Origin: an uncultured Clostridia bacterium
GTDB taxonomy: Bacteria; Bacillota; Clostridia; Oscillospirales; Ruminococcaceae
Assembly: GCA_945923775.1 (NCBI GenBank)
Contig: CAMELR010000024.1
Coordinates: forward strand, 1 to 40,447
DNA length: 40,447 nt
Reading direction: 5' to 3'
The notes under the pieces were generated by a model. The model was not told where the DNA came from, ran no database searches, and worked only from the letters and a program-made list of their open reading frames with translations. Position numbers and translations under genes: made by a program. Shown in pieces: positions 16,327 to 24,425 of this stretch (position 1 is its first letter; each line of letters begins with the position of its first letter).

Positions 16327-17973
16327 ATGAGCGGCGAAACAAGGCTGAATCCGGCCGTGCAGAACATACGCAGTGGCGGAGAGACCGTAATAAACCCGGC
16401 GCTGGGCATTGCTGCGGAGCTTCCCGCCGGTACGCTGCTCCCGGGCGGCTACGAGGTAGTCAGCAGGCTTGATGTCCCGGCTGGGGAGGCGGATATTTTC
16501 CTTTGCAGGAAGGACGGTCAGGACTACGCCGCGAAGCTCTACCGCCGTCAGATAGCGGTAAAAAGCGAAGTCCTGGCGGCGCTGGAGGGCGTTGACTGCC
16601 CCTACATCGCGCCGATGTACTATTCCGGGAGCTATTCCGGCAGGCACTTCGAGGTGCTGCCGTACTACCGCCGCGGCTCGCTGCGTGGCAGGCGATTCGG
16701 GATAGACGAACTGAAAAGCCGCATTATCCCGGAGATAAACGAGGCGCTGGGGGCGCTCCATGACGCGGGGATAATCCACAAGGATCTCAAACCGTCGAAC
16801 ATAATGCTCACCGACAGCGGCGACATAGCGATAATCGACTTCGGGATAAGCTCGGTTCAGTCGGACGGAAGCACCGTAATAGTCACAAGCACCGGCATGA
16901 CCCCGGAGTACTCCGCGCCGGAGACGTTCCGTAGGCTGTTCCTTGAGGAATCCGACTACTATTCCTTCGGGATAACGCTCTACGAGCTGTTCTGCGGGCA
17001 CACTCCCTACGCGGACATGACTGCGGAGGAGATCGCGCAGTACACCGCGATACAGCGTATCCCGCTGCCCGGCGGCATGCCGCAGGAGCTGAAAGGTCTG
17101 ATAACCGCGCTGACCTACTGCGACCTTACGAACCGCCGCAGGCGCTCCAGCCCGGACCGCCGCTGGACCTACACCGAGGTCGACAACTGGCTGAGGGGAG
17201 TTCCGCAGCCGATTCCCGGCGAGGGAGTTTCACAGAGGCGCGGTTTCCCGGCGTACAACTTCCTGAATATCACCTACAGCGACCTGCACAGTCTCGTTAA
17301 CGCGTTCGCGGAGAACTGGGAGCAGGGCAAGAAGCAGGTGTTCCGCGGGCTGCTGTCGGCGTTCCTGAAGCCATATGACCCGCAGCTCGCGGGGTACGCG
17401 CTCGACGCGGAGGAGGAAGTCTCCCGGGGCGAGGATACAGACGTTTCGTTCTTCCGGCTGCTGTACCGCCTCGACCCGCAGCTGAAGGCGTTTTGCTGGA
17501 AGGACAGGCGGTTTTCCGGGCTGTCGGCGCTTGGCGGGTTCATTCTGAACGACGCCCGGGAAAACGGCGTTTCCGGGGAGTTCGCCGGGGAGGTTCTCTC
17601 GCGGCGGCTCATTTCGGAGTACGTAAGGCTGACCACCGCAGACGAGCGGCTGTTTGAAGCGGCTCGGTCGGTGGAGGACAACGCAAGGCTCAGCGCCGGG
17701 GACCTCCGTGGGGAACTATGCGCGAGATTCACGGCGGGATTTGCGCTTGCAAAAGAGCGGAAGCTCCATGTTGACGACCTTGAATTCTCAAGCCCCGGGG
17801 AAATTACGGCTCTGCTTAATTCGCTGCTCAGAACCGACGTGCTGATGTTCGAGCGGCTGATAACCAGGCTTACAGGCGTGGACGGTACGTTAGACCCGCA
17901 GTTCGAGGCGTGGCTTATCGCGCTTGGCAGGCGTGCTGAGGTGGAAAAGTGGAAATCATCGCAGGAGGTGTGA
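16327..17973 (+). CDS. Cytoplasmic Ser/Thr protein kinase
   Basis: Hanks-type kinase of 548 residues with no TM segment or PASTA domain. The ATG at 16327 follows AGGGGGT; the much longer open frame upstream overlaps the GNAT gene and is rejected. The catalytic domain is complete: AAK lysine K70, HKDLKPSN with D153, DFG D171 and an APE motif ending near E199. HKD replaces the common HRD. Ahead of the domain are two copies of an ETxxNPA motif (T5 and T20). The last ~250 residues, after RRWTYTEVDNWLRG, are an unrecognised mostly helical region. As first gene of a seven-gene operon with an FHA protein and a PP2C phosphatase, it probably writes the phosphothreonine mark of this system. The substrates are unknown. 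Confidence 0.92.
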   Translation: MSGETRLNPAVQNIRSGGETVINPALGIAAELPAGTLLPGGYEVVSRLDVPAGEADIFLCRKDGQDYAAKLYRRQIAVKSEVLAALEGVDCPYIAPMYYSGSYSGRHFEVLPYYRRGSLRGRRFGIDELKSRIIPEINEALGALHDAGIIHKDLKPSNIMLTDSGDIAIIDFGISSVQSDGSTVIVTSTGMTPEYSAPETFRRLFLEESDYYSFGITLYELFCGHTPYADMTAEEIAQYTAIQRIPLPGGMPQELKGLITALTYCDLTNRRRRSSPDRRWTYTEVDNWLRGVPQPIPGEGVSQRRGFPAYNFLNITYSDLHSLVNAFAENWEQGKKQVFRGLLSAFLKPYDPQLAGYALDAEEEVSRGEDTDVSFFRLLYRLDPQLKAFCWKDRRFSGLSALGGFILNDARENGVSGEFAGEVLSRRLISEYVRLTTADERLFEAARSVEDNARLSAGDLRGELCARFTAGFALAKERKLHVDDLEFSSPGEITALLNSLLRTDVLMFERLITRLTGVDGTLDPQFEAWLIALGRRAEVEKWKSSQEV

Positions 17974-17974
17974 C

Positions 17975-19246
17975 ATGAGCGGTCCCAAAACATCAAGATA
18001 TAAACTTACCCCGGCGCAGCGCCGAATGCTCATCGCGCAGAGGGAGCGCCAGCGCAGGAGCGGCGAGGCTTCGGCGTTTCTTGCGGGGATACGCGCGAAG
18101 CTTTGCAGGCTGAAACAATTCCCCGCAGATGAACTTGAGCGTACGGAAATACTCATGCAGCGCACCGGCGAGCAGGCATACTCTGAAAAGCAGGACGAAC
18201 TCTGCCAGCGCGTGCAGGAGGTTATCGGGAAAATAGACGAGGTGAAGGGCAGCAATGATCCGGCGCTCCTTGAAAGAACTCTGGAGCAGGCAAAGCAGGA
18301 GTACGAAAGACTGCTGACCCAGCGCGGAGAACTGGACGGAATATCCTGCGAGATCGCCGCGAAGCTCCGCCGGGACGTTCACGACGGAATCGACAAGGCG
18401 TTCAGCGCGGACTTGTCCGGGCTTGGTTCCGAGGAGGAGCGCCGCTCAGCGGAACTCAGGGAGGCGATATTTGCCAGGGTGGAGCGGTTTTCATCGCCGG
18501 AGCTTTCCGAGCCGCTGAAGCTGGACGTCATGGAGGTTCGGGAGCGCCTGGCAAAGCTGAACAGCGCCGACGAGCTGTCGAATTTCAGCGCGCTGACGGT
18601 CGCGCCGCTGGAAAGGCGCTGCCGGGAATACGAGCAGCTCCGCAGGGAGCACGGCGCGGAGTTCGACCGGCTCACGGCGCGGTATCACGCGCTCTGCATG
18701 GAACTCGGCAGAAATCCGGAAGCAGTCCCGCTGGAGCGGGGAGCAGTCCAGCGGCTGGAAACGCTGATTGCTGAGCTTGAAGCTGAAATTCAGCACGCCG
18801 AGGAGCAGGCGTACATAAACCGCTGCATTGACGAGGTTATGGAGGAGATGGGCTACCGCCTTATCGGAAAACGTAGCGTAGTGAAGCGCAGCGGCACGAA
18901 GCTCCGCAGCGAGCTTTACAGCTTCAGCGAGGGCATGGCGGTCAACGTGACCTACTCCAGCAGCGGCAGCATTACAATGGAGCTTGGCGCAGCGGACGTC
19001 CGCAGCAGGCTCCCCGGAGAGGACGAAGCAAAGCGCCTGACTGAGGATATGCGCAGCTTCTGCGGAAGCTTCCAAGAATTCGGGCGGCGGCTGCTCGAAA
19101 AGGGCGTCGAGGCAGAGCATTTGTCGCTGCTCCCTCCGGAGCCGGAGTACGCGCAGATAATAGATATCAGCGGCTACGAAATGACCGGGGAATCAGCCCG
19201 GGACTTCACCACCGCCGCACCAAAGGAAATGAGCGCAGATGAGTAA
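17975..19246 (+). CDS. Coiled-coil protein of the kinase operon, unknown function
   Basis: 423 residues, no recognised family. The very charged N-terminus (MSGPKTSRYKLTPAQRR) leads into long heptad-like helices at about residues 20-130 and 200-300, consistent with coiled coils. A more globular C-terminal third has beta-type segments (SYxFSEGMAVNVTYSSSGSI region). There is no signal peptide or TM segment. The ATG at 17975 lies 1 nt past the kinase stop, with AGGAGG inside the kinase 3' end. The stop overlaps the FHA gene by 8 nt, so it is translationally coupled on both sides. It may be a scaffold or a phosphorylated substrate of the system (inference). Confidence 0.88.
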   Translation: MSGPKTSRYKLTPAQRRMLIAQRERQRRSGEASAFLAGIRAKLCRLKQFPADELERTEILMQRTGEQAYSEKQDELCQRVQEVIGKIDEVKGSNDPALLERTLEQAKQEYERLLTQRGELDGISCEIAAKLRRDVHDGIDKAFSADLSGLGSEEERRSAELREAIFARVERFSSPELSEPLKLDVMEVRERLAKLNSADELSNFSALTVAPLERRCREYEQLRREHGAEFDRLTARYHALCMELGRNPEAVPLERGAVQRLETLIAELEAEIQHAEEQAYINRCIDEVMEEMGYRLIGKRSVVKRSGTKLRSELYSFSEGMAVNVTYSSSGSITMELGAADVRSRLPGEDEAKRLTEDMRSFCGSFQEFGRRLLEKGVEAEHLSLLPPEPEYAQIIDISGYEMTGESARDFTTAAPKEMSADE

Positions 19247-19841
19247 ATTCAAGATATGCCCGGACTGCGGCAGGCGCAATCCGCCGGGAAGAATAGAATG
19301 CGAAGAGTGCGAGGCTGACCTCACCGCAGTCCCGCTGACTGACGGAGGGCTCCTAGAAAATCCCGCGCAGAGCGCCGCTGTGCAGTCTGAACCGCCCGTG
19401 AAGCCGCGCCCGGTGAGAATATGCGCCTGCGGGGCTGAGAATCCTGCGGCGGCGCGGGTATGCGCTTCCTGCGGGGAGGATATATCGGATATAATCCCGA
19501 CAACTCCCGGGGAAATATGCTGCACGCTTGCCGCCTGCGATGGAAGCTGGGCGCTCGCGCTGGCTTCCCCGGAGCTCATTCTCGGCAGGGAGCGGGAGCT
19601 TGCGGAGCATTTCGCCGCGAAGCCGTTCGTGAGCCGTGTCCACGCAAAGCTGAGCATGTCAGGCGGCAGAGTGTTCATCGAGGACATGGGCGCGACGAAT
19701 CACACCTACGTCAACGGCGAGCTTGTGACAGGGGAGCCGCGGGAGCTTCTTAACGGCGACGTTGTCGGACTGGGCGGCAGTTCTCCGGACGATGAGACCC
19801 AGCGCGGCGCGGCGTACTTCAACGTGCGCATATGCCGATGA
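19239..19841 (+). CDS. Double zinc-ribbon FHA-domain protein
   Basis: 200 residues. Two small zinc-ribbon-like modules come first (C7-x2-C10 with C21-x2-C24, and CxC with CxxC near residues 68-84), then an FHA domain (about 100-195) that binds phosphothreonine peptides. FHA landmarks are LGR near residue 115, SRVHAKL and TNHTYVNG. The last has His where Gly is usual (N-G-T) but keeps the binding Asn. It overlaps the preceding gene by 8 nt and the next by 10 nt. In this operon it is the likely reader of the kinase mark; the N-terminal ETxxNPA repeats of the kinase are candidate ligands. Confidence 0.9.
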   Translation: MSKFKICPDCGRRNPPGRIECEECEADLTAVPLTDGGLLENPAQSAAVQSEPPVKPRPVRICACGAENPAAARVCASCGEDISDIIPTTPGEICCTLAACDGSWALALASPELILGRERELAEHFAAKPFVSRVHAKLSMSGGRVFIEDMGATNHTYVNGELVTGEPRELLNGDVVGLGGSSPDDETQRGAAYFNVRICR

Positions 19842-20485
19842 TGTACGCGGCGAGGATCCTATATCCAGTTAAAACGCTGGGTCCCGGCGACCGGATAGGA
19901 ATATGGCTCTGCGGCTGCTCTCACGGCTGCCAGGGGTGCAGCAATCCCGAGCTGTGGAGCCGCGGGGAGCAGTTTCGAATCACCCGGGAGCGGCTGCTGC
20001 AGCTGGTAGGCTCGATCGCACAGGGCGCGGAAGTCGACGGCTTCACGCTGACAGGCGGCGATCCGCTCGAACAGGCCGAGGAGCTTGCGCTGCTGCTTCC
20101 GGAACTGCGGAAGATCAGCGGAGACATACTTGTCTACACAGGCTACACGCTGGAGCAGCTCCGCGCAATGGACTCCCCGGCGGTGGAGAGCGTTCTGAGG
20201 AACACCTCCGTACTAATCGACGGCGAGTACATTCAGCAGAGGAACACTGGGCTTCCGCTGCGCGGGTCGGATAATCAGCGGATAATATACCTTGATGAGA
20301 GCCTGCGGGCGCGGTACGAGGAGTACATCAGCGGCGGGAGCGGGATACAGGATTTCCCGGCGGCGGACGGAATCGTTTCGGTCGGGATACACCGCCCGGA
20401 TTACCCGCAGGAGCTTGAGCGGCGGCTTGCGGAGAAGTCCATAATAAAATGCGATACAGAGGAGAACGGAAATGACGGAGCTTGA
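19832..20485 (+). CDS. NrdG-like radical SAM protein
   Basis: 217 residues, 4Fe-4S single-cluster radical SAM family related to the activase of anaerobic ribonucleotide reductase. The CxxxCxxC motif is C29, C33, C36, preceded by WLCGC; the GGDP motif (LTGGDPLEQ) follows. It cleaves S-adenosylmethionine to make a 5'-deoxyadenosyl radical. There is no nrdD or other glycyl-radical enzyme beside it; instead it is embedded in a phosphosignalling operon, overlapping its neighbours by 10 and 14 nt. Three Met codons (19832, 19838, 19841) are possible starts; the first is given. Its target is unknown and may be another product of the operon. Confidence 0.9.
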   Translation: MPMMYAARILYPVKTLGPGDRIGIWLCGCSHGCQGCSNPELWSRGEQFRITRERLLQLVGSIAQGAEVDGFTLTGGDPLEQAEELALLLPELRKISGDILVYTGYTLEQLRAMDSPAVESVLRNTSVLIDGEYIQQRNTGLPLRGSDNQRIIYLDESLRARYEEYISGGSGIQDFPAADGIVSVGIHRPDYPQELERRLAEKSIIKCDTEENGNDGA

Positions 20486-21575
20486 TGAACTGAAACAGCG
20501 CCTGGAGATAGAGGAACTCCGCGGGAGACTGTCGGCGGCGGAAAAGCAGATTTCAATACTGACCGACACGCTTGCCACCCTGACCGAGATACAGACCTCT
20601 GACCGGCTGGGGAGCTATATCAACAGTCAGGTGCGGCTGCTGAAGGCTGCGGAATTCCTCAATTCCGTGTCAGACGGCGAGAAGATTGACCCGCAGCTCC
20701 AGCGGCAGAGCGTTGAACAGGCGGGGCTTCGCAAGTCGGAGCTTGACGCGCATATCTCCGGTGCGGTGCAGCTTTCAAAGGAAAAGAGCCTGCATACCGT
20801 CGACAGCCGCATAGCGAAGGCGGTCGATAACTGGCAGAGCAGCGCCTCAACGCAGGATACTAAACTGTTTACTTACCGCAACGAGGGCGGCGGGATCACG
20901 ATAACAGGTCTGGTACAGCGGCGGGACTTCGACGGCGAGGTGATACAGCCGTCAGTGCTGGAGATACCGTCGGCGATAAACGGCATTCCTGTCACAAAAA
21001 TAGGCGACGGAGCGTTCCGTGGGTGCCATGTTCAGAAGGTGAAATTCCCGGAGGGGCTGCGCACTATCGGGAAGGACGCTTTCAGCGGCTGTGGACAGCT
21101 TTCCGCGGCGGTTTTCCCGGATTCGCTGATGTCGATAGGCACGGGAGCGTTCGCAAGCTGCGGATTTCACTCGCTGCACCTTGAAAATACCAGTCTCACT
21201 GTTATCCCCGAGAAGTGCTTCGGCTGGTGCAGCGGACTTCAGAAACTGGCGCTTCCGGAATGCCTGCTTTCCATCGAGAACAACGCGTTTGCGGAGTGCC
21301 GGGCGCTCACGCGGCTGATAGTTCCTGAAAACACGCTGACGGTCGAAAGTCCGTTCAGCAGCTTCACCGGAGGGGAGCGGCGCTCCATAGCGGTGATAGG
21401 CATGAACACAAAACTGGTGGATATCTGCGGGCTGACCCTTTCCGGAGCGCTTTTCGGCGGCAAGCCGATGGTGCAGAATCTTACCGTGTACTGTCTGCCG
21501 GACAGCGCGGCGCAGCGCTACTGCCTTGATAACGGCGTTCCGTGCAGACACCTTTCAGAGTTTCCCGCAGAGTAA
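20472..21575 (+). CDS. Intracellular leucine-rich repeat (LRR_5, BspA-like) protein
   Basis: 367 residues. The N-terminal ~60 residues form a charged coiled coil (LDELKQRLEIEELRGRLSAAEKQ). A helical linker follows, and from about residue 150 there are LRR_5-type repeats (IGDGAFRGC, IGKDAFSGC, IGTGAFASC, IENNAFAEC). BspA-like LRR proteins are normally secreted; this one has no signal peptide or anchor, so it is probably cytoplasmic. It overlaps the radical SAM gene by 14 nt and is 12 nt ahead of the AAA+ gene. A protein-binding adaptor role is the natural inference; nothing shows the partner. Confidence 0.87.
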   Translation: MTELDELKQRLEIEELRGRLSAAEKQISILTDTLATLTEIQTSDRLGSYINSQVRLLKAAEFLNSVSDGEKIDPQLQRQSVEQAGLRKSELDAHISGAVQLSKEKSLHTVDSRIAKAVDNWQSSASTQDTKLFTYRNEGGGITITGLVQRRDFDGEVIQPSVLEIPSAINGIPVTKIGDGAFRGCHVQKVKFPEGLRTIGKDAFSGCGQLSAAVFPDSLMSIGTGAFASCGFHSLHLENTSLTVIPEKCFGWCSGLQKLALPECLLSIENNAFAECRALTRLIVPENTLTVESPFSSFTGGERRSIAVIGMNTKLVDICGLTLSGALFGGKPMVQNLTVYCLPDSAAQRYCLDNGVPCRHLSEFPAE

Positions 21576-21587
21576 AGGAGGCGGCAC

Positions 21588-23450
21588 ATGTCGAATACCC
21601 CGAAATGGCACCGCGAGCTTGAGATATTCAGCCGCATAAAGCCCCTTATAATGCTGGAGGGGAATATCCTGGACAGCTATCAGTTCCCGTACGAGGGAAG
21701 CGTTCCGAAGGGCAGTATACTGCGGCTCAGCGACTATCTCCATTATTTTTATAAGGACATGGGCTACGGGAGCATTGTGTTCTATGACAGCCGCCGGGGG
21801 TTCTATAATTCCTGCGAAAGCGGCTACACCGAGGGGTTTTCCGAGCTGACAGGCGCGGAGGTCAGCGGCGGTTTTATCGAAGCAGGATTCCGCACCGGTG
21901 AGGCCGCCCGGCTGATACAGCGCGCTCTCTCGCAGAACAGAACGCCTTGTGTGGTGGTGATGAACTTTGCGTCCAGGTGCATAGCCTCGCCGGAGCGGCT
22001 CCAGCAGCCGGAGGTTGACAGCTTCACCGCGCTTTTGCAGGCTGTGATGGATTCCGCAGAGGTGCGGACGGACGGCGGTAAGCTGCGTAATCTGCTGATC
22101 CTTGCGGTGAACAAGTCAAATGATATTCCGGCGTGGTTCTACCTTGACAACCCGAACGAAAAGACAATAACCATCGGCACTCCCACCCGCGATGAGCGGC
22201 TTGAGTTCGTAAGCGGCGGGAATTTCCCGGCGTTCTTCACATCGGAAAACTACCGCCAGGGCATGGAGTGGTACGGTTCCCGCGGCGATGAGCTTCGCGC
22301 GGTTCAGGAGCGCTTTGCGGCGCTGACCGAGGGTTTCAGCTTTACGGAGCTGAACGGTCTGCGAAAGCTCTGTAAGAACGAAGGCTTCGCGATGAAGGAC
22401 ATGTGCGGAGTTATCGACCTCTACAAATACGGCGTTCGTGAGAATCCGTGGCGCAGCCTTGACATAGAGAAGCTGCGCGGTGCAGAGGAGTACTTCCGCA
22501 GCCGCGTGAAGGGTCAGGACGCGGCGATAGTACGCACGCTTGACGTGGTAAAGCGCGCAGTGACCGGGCTTTCCGGGCTGCAGGGAAGCTCCCACACCCG
22601 GCCAAAGGGAGTGCTTTTCTTTGCGGGTCCTACCGGCACGGGTAAAACAGAGACTGCAAAGACGCTTGCGGCGCAGCTTTTCGGTGACGATAGCTGCTGT
22701 ATCAGGTTCGATATGAGCGAGTACAGCCAGTCGCACAGCGACCAGAAGCTGCTCGGAGCGCCCCCGGGATATGTGGGCTACGAGGCTGGAGGTCAGCTCA
22801 CCAACGCAGTCAGGAACTCGCCGTTTTCGATACTGCTTTTCGACGAGATTGAGAAGGCGCACACGTCGGTCATGGATAAATTCCTGCAAATCCTCGAGGA
22901 CGGCAGAATGACTGACGGTCAGGGGAACACCGTGTATTTCTCAGAGTGCGTAATAATTTTCACCAGCAATCTTGGAATATACACGCGCACTCCGGACGGC
23001 GGAAGGCAGCAGAATGTAACGCCCGACATGCCGTACCCGGAGGTTCAGAAGCGCGTCCGCAGCGCGATAGAGGAGCATTTCAAGCTGGAGCTTGGCAGAC
23101 CAGAGATACTGAACCGAATCGGCGAGAACATCGTTGTGTTCGATTTCATACGTCCCGAGGCGGCTCGGAATATACTGCGTTCGCAGGTCGACAGGATATT
23201 CCGAGACCTGTCGGCGGAGCGGCGAATTGAGATGATGATATCAGAGCGGGCTTATTCCGTTCTTCTGGAGCATGCGCTTGGGAATCTGGAAAACGGCGGC
23301 AGGGGAATAGGGAACATCGTAGGCGCGCTTCTGATCGACCCGCTGTCGAGATATCTTTTTGATAACGGCATTTTTTCCGACGCACGGCTTGAGATAACCG
23401 GAATAGACGCGCAGTCAACGCCGGCGTGCCTTGAGTGCCGCAGGAGCTGA
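21588..23450 (+). CDS. ClpB-like AAA+ ATPase with degenerate first module
   Basis: 620 residues. The second half is a full Clp/Hsp100 D2-type AAA+ module: Walker A GPTGTGKTE (about residues 347-355), pore-loop region GAPPGYVGYE, Walker B ILLFDEIEKAH (about 415-424), sensor TSNLG, and arginine/sensor-2 region RPEILNRIGENIVVF, followed by a ClpB-C small domain. The first ~300 residues resemble an AAA module in layout (VVVMNFASR in Walker B position, LLILAVNKSN) but lack any Walker A, so I infer a degenerate D1. There is no ClpP-binding loop that I can see and no N-domain. The ATG at 21588 follows AAAGGAGG. It is probably an unfoldase or remodeller controlled by phosphorylation in this operon. 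Confidence 0.9.
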   Translation: MSNTPKWHRELEIFSRIKPLIMLEGNILDSYQFPYEGSVPKGSILRLSDYLHYFYKDMGYGSIVFYDSRRGFYNSCESGYTEGFSELTGAEVSGGFIEAGFRTGEAARLIQRALSQNRTPCVVVMNFASRCIASPERLQQPEVDSFTALLQAVMDSAEVRTDGGKLRNLLILAVNKSNDIPAWFYLDNPNEKTITIGTPTRDERLEFVSGGNFPAFFTSENYRQGMEWYGSRGDELRAVQERFAALTEGFSFTELNGLRKLCKNEGFAMKDMCGVIDLYKYGVRENPWRSLDIEKLRGAEEYFRSRVKGQDAAIVRTLDVVKRAVTGLSGLQGSSHTRPKGVLFFAGPTGTGKTETAKTLAAQLFGDDSCCIRFDMSEYSQSHSDQKLLGAPPGYVGYEAGGQLTNAVRNSPFSILLFDEIEKAHTSVMDKFLQILEDGRMTDGQGNTVYFSECVIIFTSNLGIYTRTPDGGRQQNVTPDMPYPEVQKRVRSAIEEHFKLELGRPEILNRIGENIVVFDFIRPEAARNILRSQVDRIFRDLSAERRIEMMISERAYSVLLEHALGNLENGGRGIGNIVGALLIDPLSRYLFDNGIFSDARLEITGIDAQSTPACLECRRS

Positions 23451-23476
23451 AACTAACGGCGGAGGGAGTGAACGAG

Positions 23477-24178
23477 ATGAAAGTAAGCGTGATAACGCGG
23501 AGGGGCACCGGAAGCGAAGCAAGTCAGGACCGGGTGCTGATAGGCGGGCGTGTGCTCTGCGACGAGGAGTTCTCCGGGGAGTTCGATCAGCCATGCGCAG
23601 TCGGAATAGCGGACGGCGTAGGCGGGAACGCCGGCGGGGATATTGCGGCCGAATTCGTGTGCAGGGGGCTTTCGTCTCTGAGCGTGTTCACACCGCAGGA
23701 GGCTTTCCGTGTAAATTCCGAACTTCTGGAGTACGCCGGGGCAATTCCGGGAATGGAGAACATGGCGTCGACTTTCTCGGGGATATTTCCGGGCGGGAAG
23801 CTGTTACATATCGGTAACACGCGTATATGCGCGGTTCAGGGAGGGTATCTCAAGCAATTGACCACCGACATGACCACGCGGAATTACCTGGCGTCTCTCG
23901 GGCGCTCCGAGGAAGCGGAGCATTGTAACAGCAGTGAGATCACGGCGTGTTTCGGCGGAGGTCGGGAATCGTTCTATGCTCCGGTGATTTTTGAGATTCC
24001 GCTGACAGGCACGCTGCTGATGACCTCCGATGGAGTTCACGACCACGTAACCGCTGATGATCTCGAGAGTATTATTTCTGATTCGGGAAGCGATCCCGAC
24101 GTGCTTCGAAGAATGATTTCCCGTGCGCTGGAATGCGGTTCGGAGGACGATCTGAGCGCGGTTCTGCTTAGGTTCTGA
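23477..24178 (+). CDS. PP2C-family Ser/Thr phosphatase
   Basis: 233 residues. Metal-binding Asp motifs of PPM/PP2C phosphatases are present: SQDR near the N-terminus, DGVGGNAGG (about residues 48-56), SDGVHDH, and DDLSAVLL at the end, where DN is more common. The frame opens at 23435 inside the AAA gene, but the ATG at 23477 has GGAGGGAG 8 nt upstream and is chosen. It is the last gene of the operon and the natural eraser for the kinase encoded first. It is soluble and slightly short for the family. Confidence 0.9.
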   Translation: MKVSVITRRGTGSEASQDRVLIGGRVLCDEEFSGEFDQPCAVGIADGVGGNAGGDIAAEFVCRGLSSLSVFTPQEAFRVNSELLEYAGAIPGMENMASTFSGIFPGGKLLHIGNTRICAVQGGYLKQLTTDMTTRNYLASLGRSEEAEHCNSSEITACFGGGRESFYAPVIFEIPLTGTLLMTSDGVHDHVTADDLESIISDSGSDPDVLRRMISRALECGSEDDLSAVLLRF

Positions 24179-24253
24179 TTTTGCGGTTCTGGAGAGCTTG
24201 CGAGGATGTTTTCACATTTTAGAAAAAATATTTGAAAAAATTCAGAAAAACAC

Positions 24254-24282
24254 TTGACAAATCGGAATAAAGATGTTATAAT
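24254..24282 (+). promoter_or_regulatory. Promoter of the tRNA-Arg gene
   Basis: TTGACA (24254-24259), 17-nt spacer, TATAAT (24277-24282), 25 nt before the tRNA. Confidence 0.88.
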
Positions 24283-24306
24283 ATATGAGTGCTCAAGAGA
24301 GCGTAA

Positions 24307-24383
24307 GCGCCAGTAGCTCAGCTGGATAGAGTATCTGGCTACGAACCAGAGGGTCGGGGGTTCGAATCCCTCCTGGCGTGCCA
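24307..24383 (+). tRNA. tRNA-Arg (anticodon ACG)
   Basis: 77-nt cloverleaf with encoded CCA. The acceptor stem GCGCCAG/CTGGCGT closes with G-U. The D stem is GCTC/GAGT, the anticodon stem TCTGG/CCAGA with loop CTACGAA, and the T stem-loop GGGGG-TTCGAAT-CCCTC. ACG (read as ICG) decodes CGU, CGC and CGA. Such tRNA genes are common integration sites. Confidence 0.97.
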
Positions 24384-24386
24384 TAA

Positions 24387-24425
24387 GAAAACCGCTTAAC
24401 CAATAGGGTTGAGCGGTTTTTCTTT
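24387..24425 (+). terminator. Terminator of tRNA-Arg
   Basis: AAAACCGCTTAACC pairs imperfectly with GGTTGAGCGGTTTT, followed by TCTTTT. Confidence 0.85.

Noticed and set aside
16327-24178. Type VI secretion locus
   Set aside because: Kinase, FHA, PP2C and Clp-type ATPase match its regulators, but no Tss, Hcp or VgrG-like gene is present and the host type is Gram-positive.
24037-24384. 115-codon minus-strand frame beginning with ARQEGFEPPT
   Set aside because: This N-terminus is the well-known artefact of translating the complement of a tRNA gene; it also overlaps the PP2C gene.
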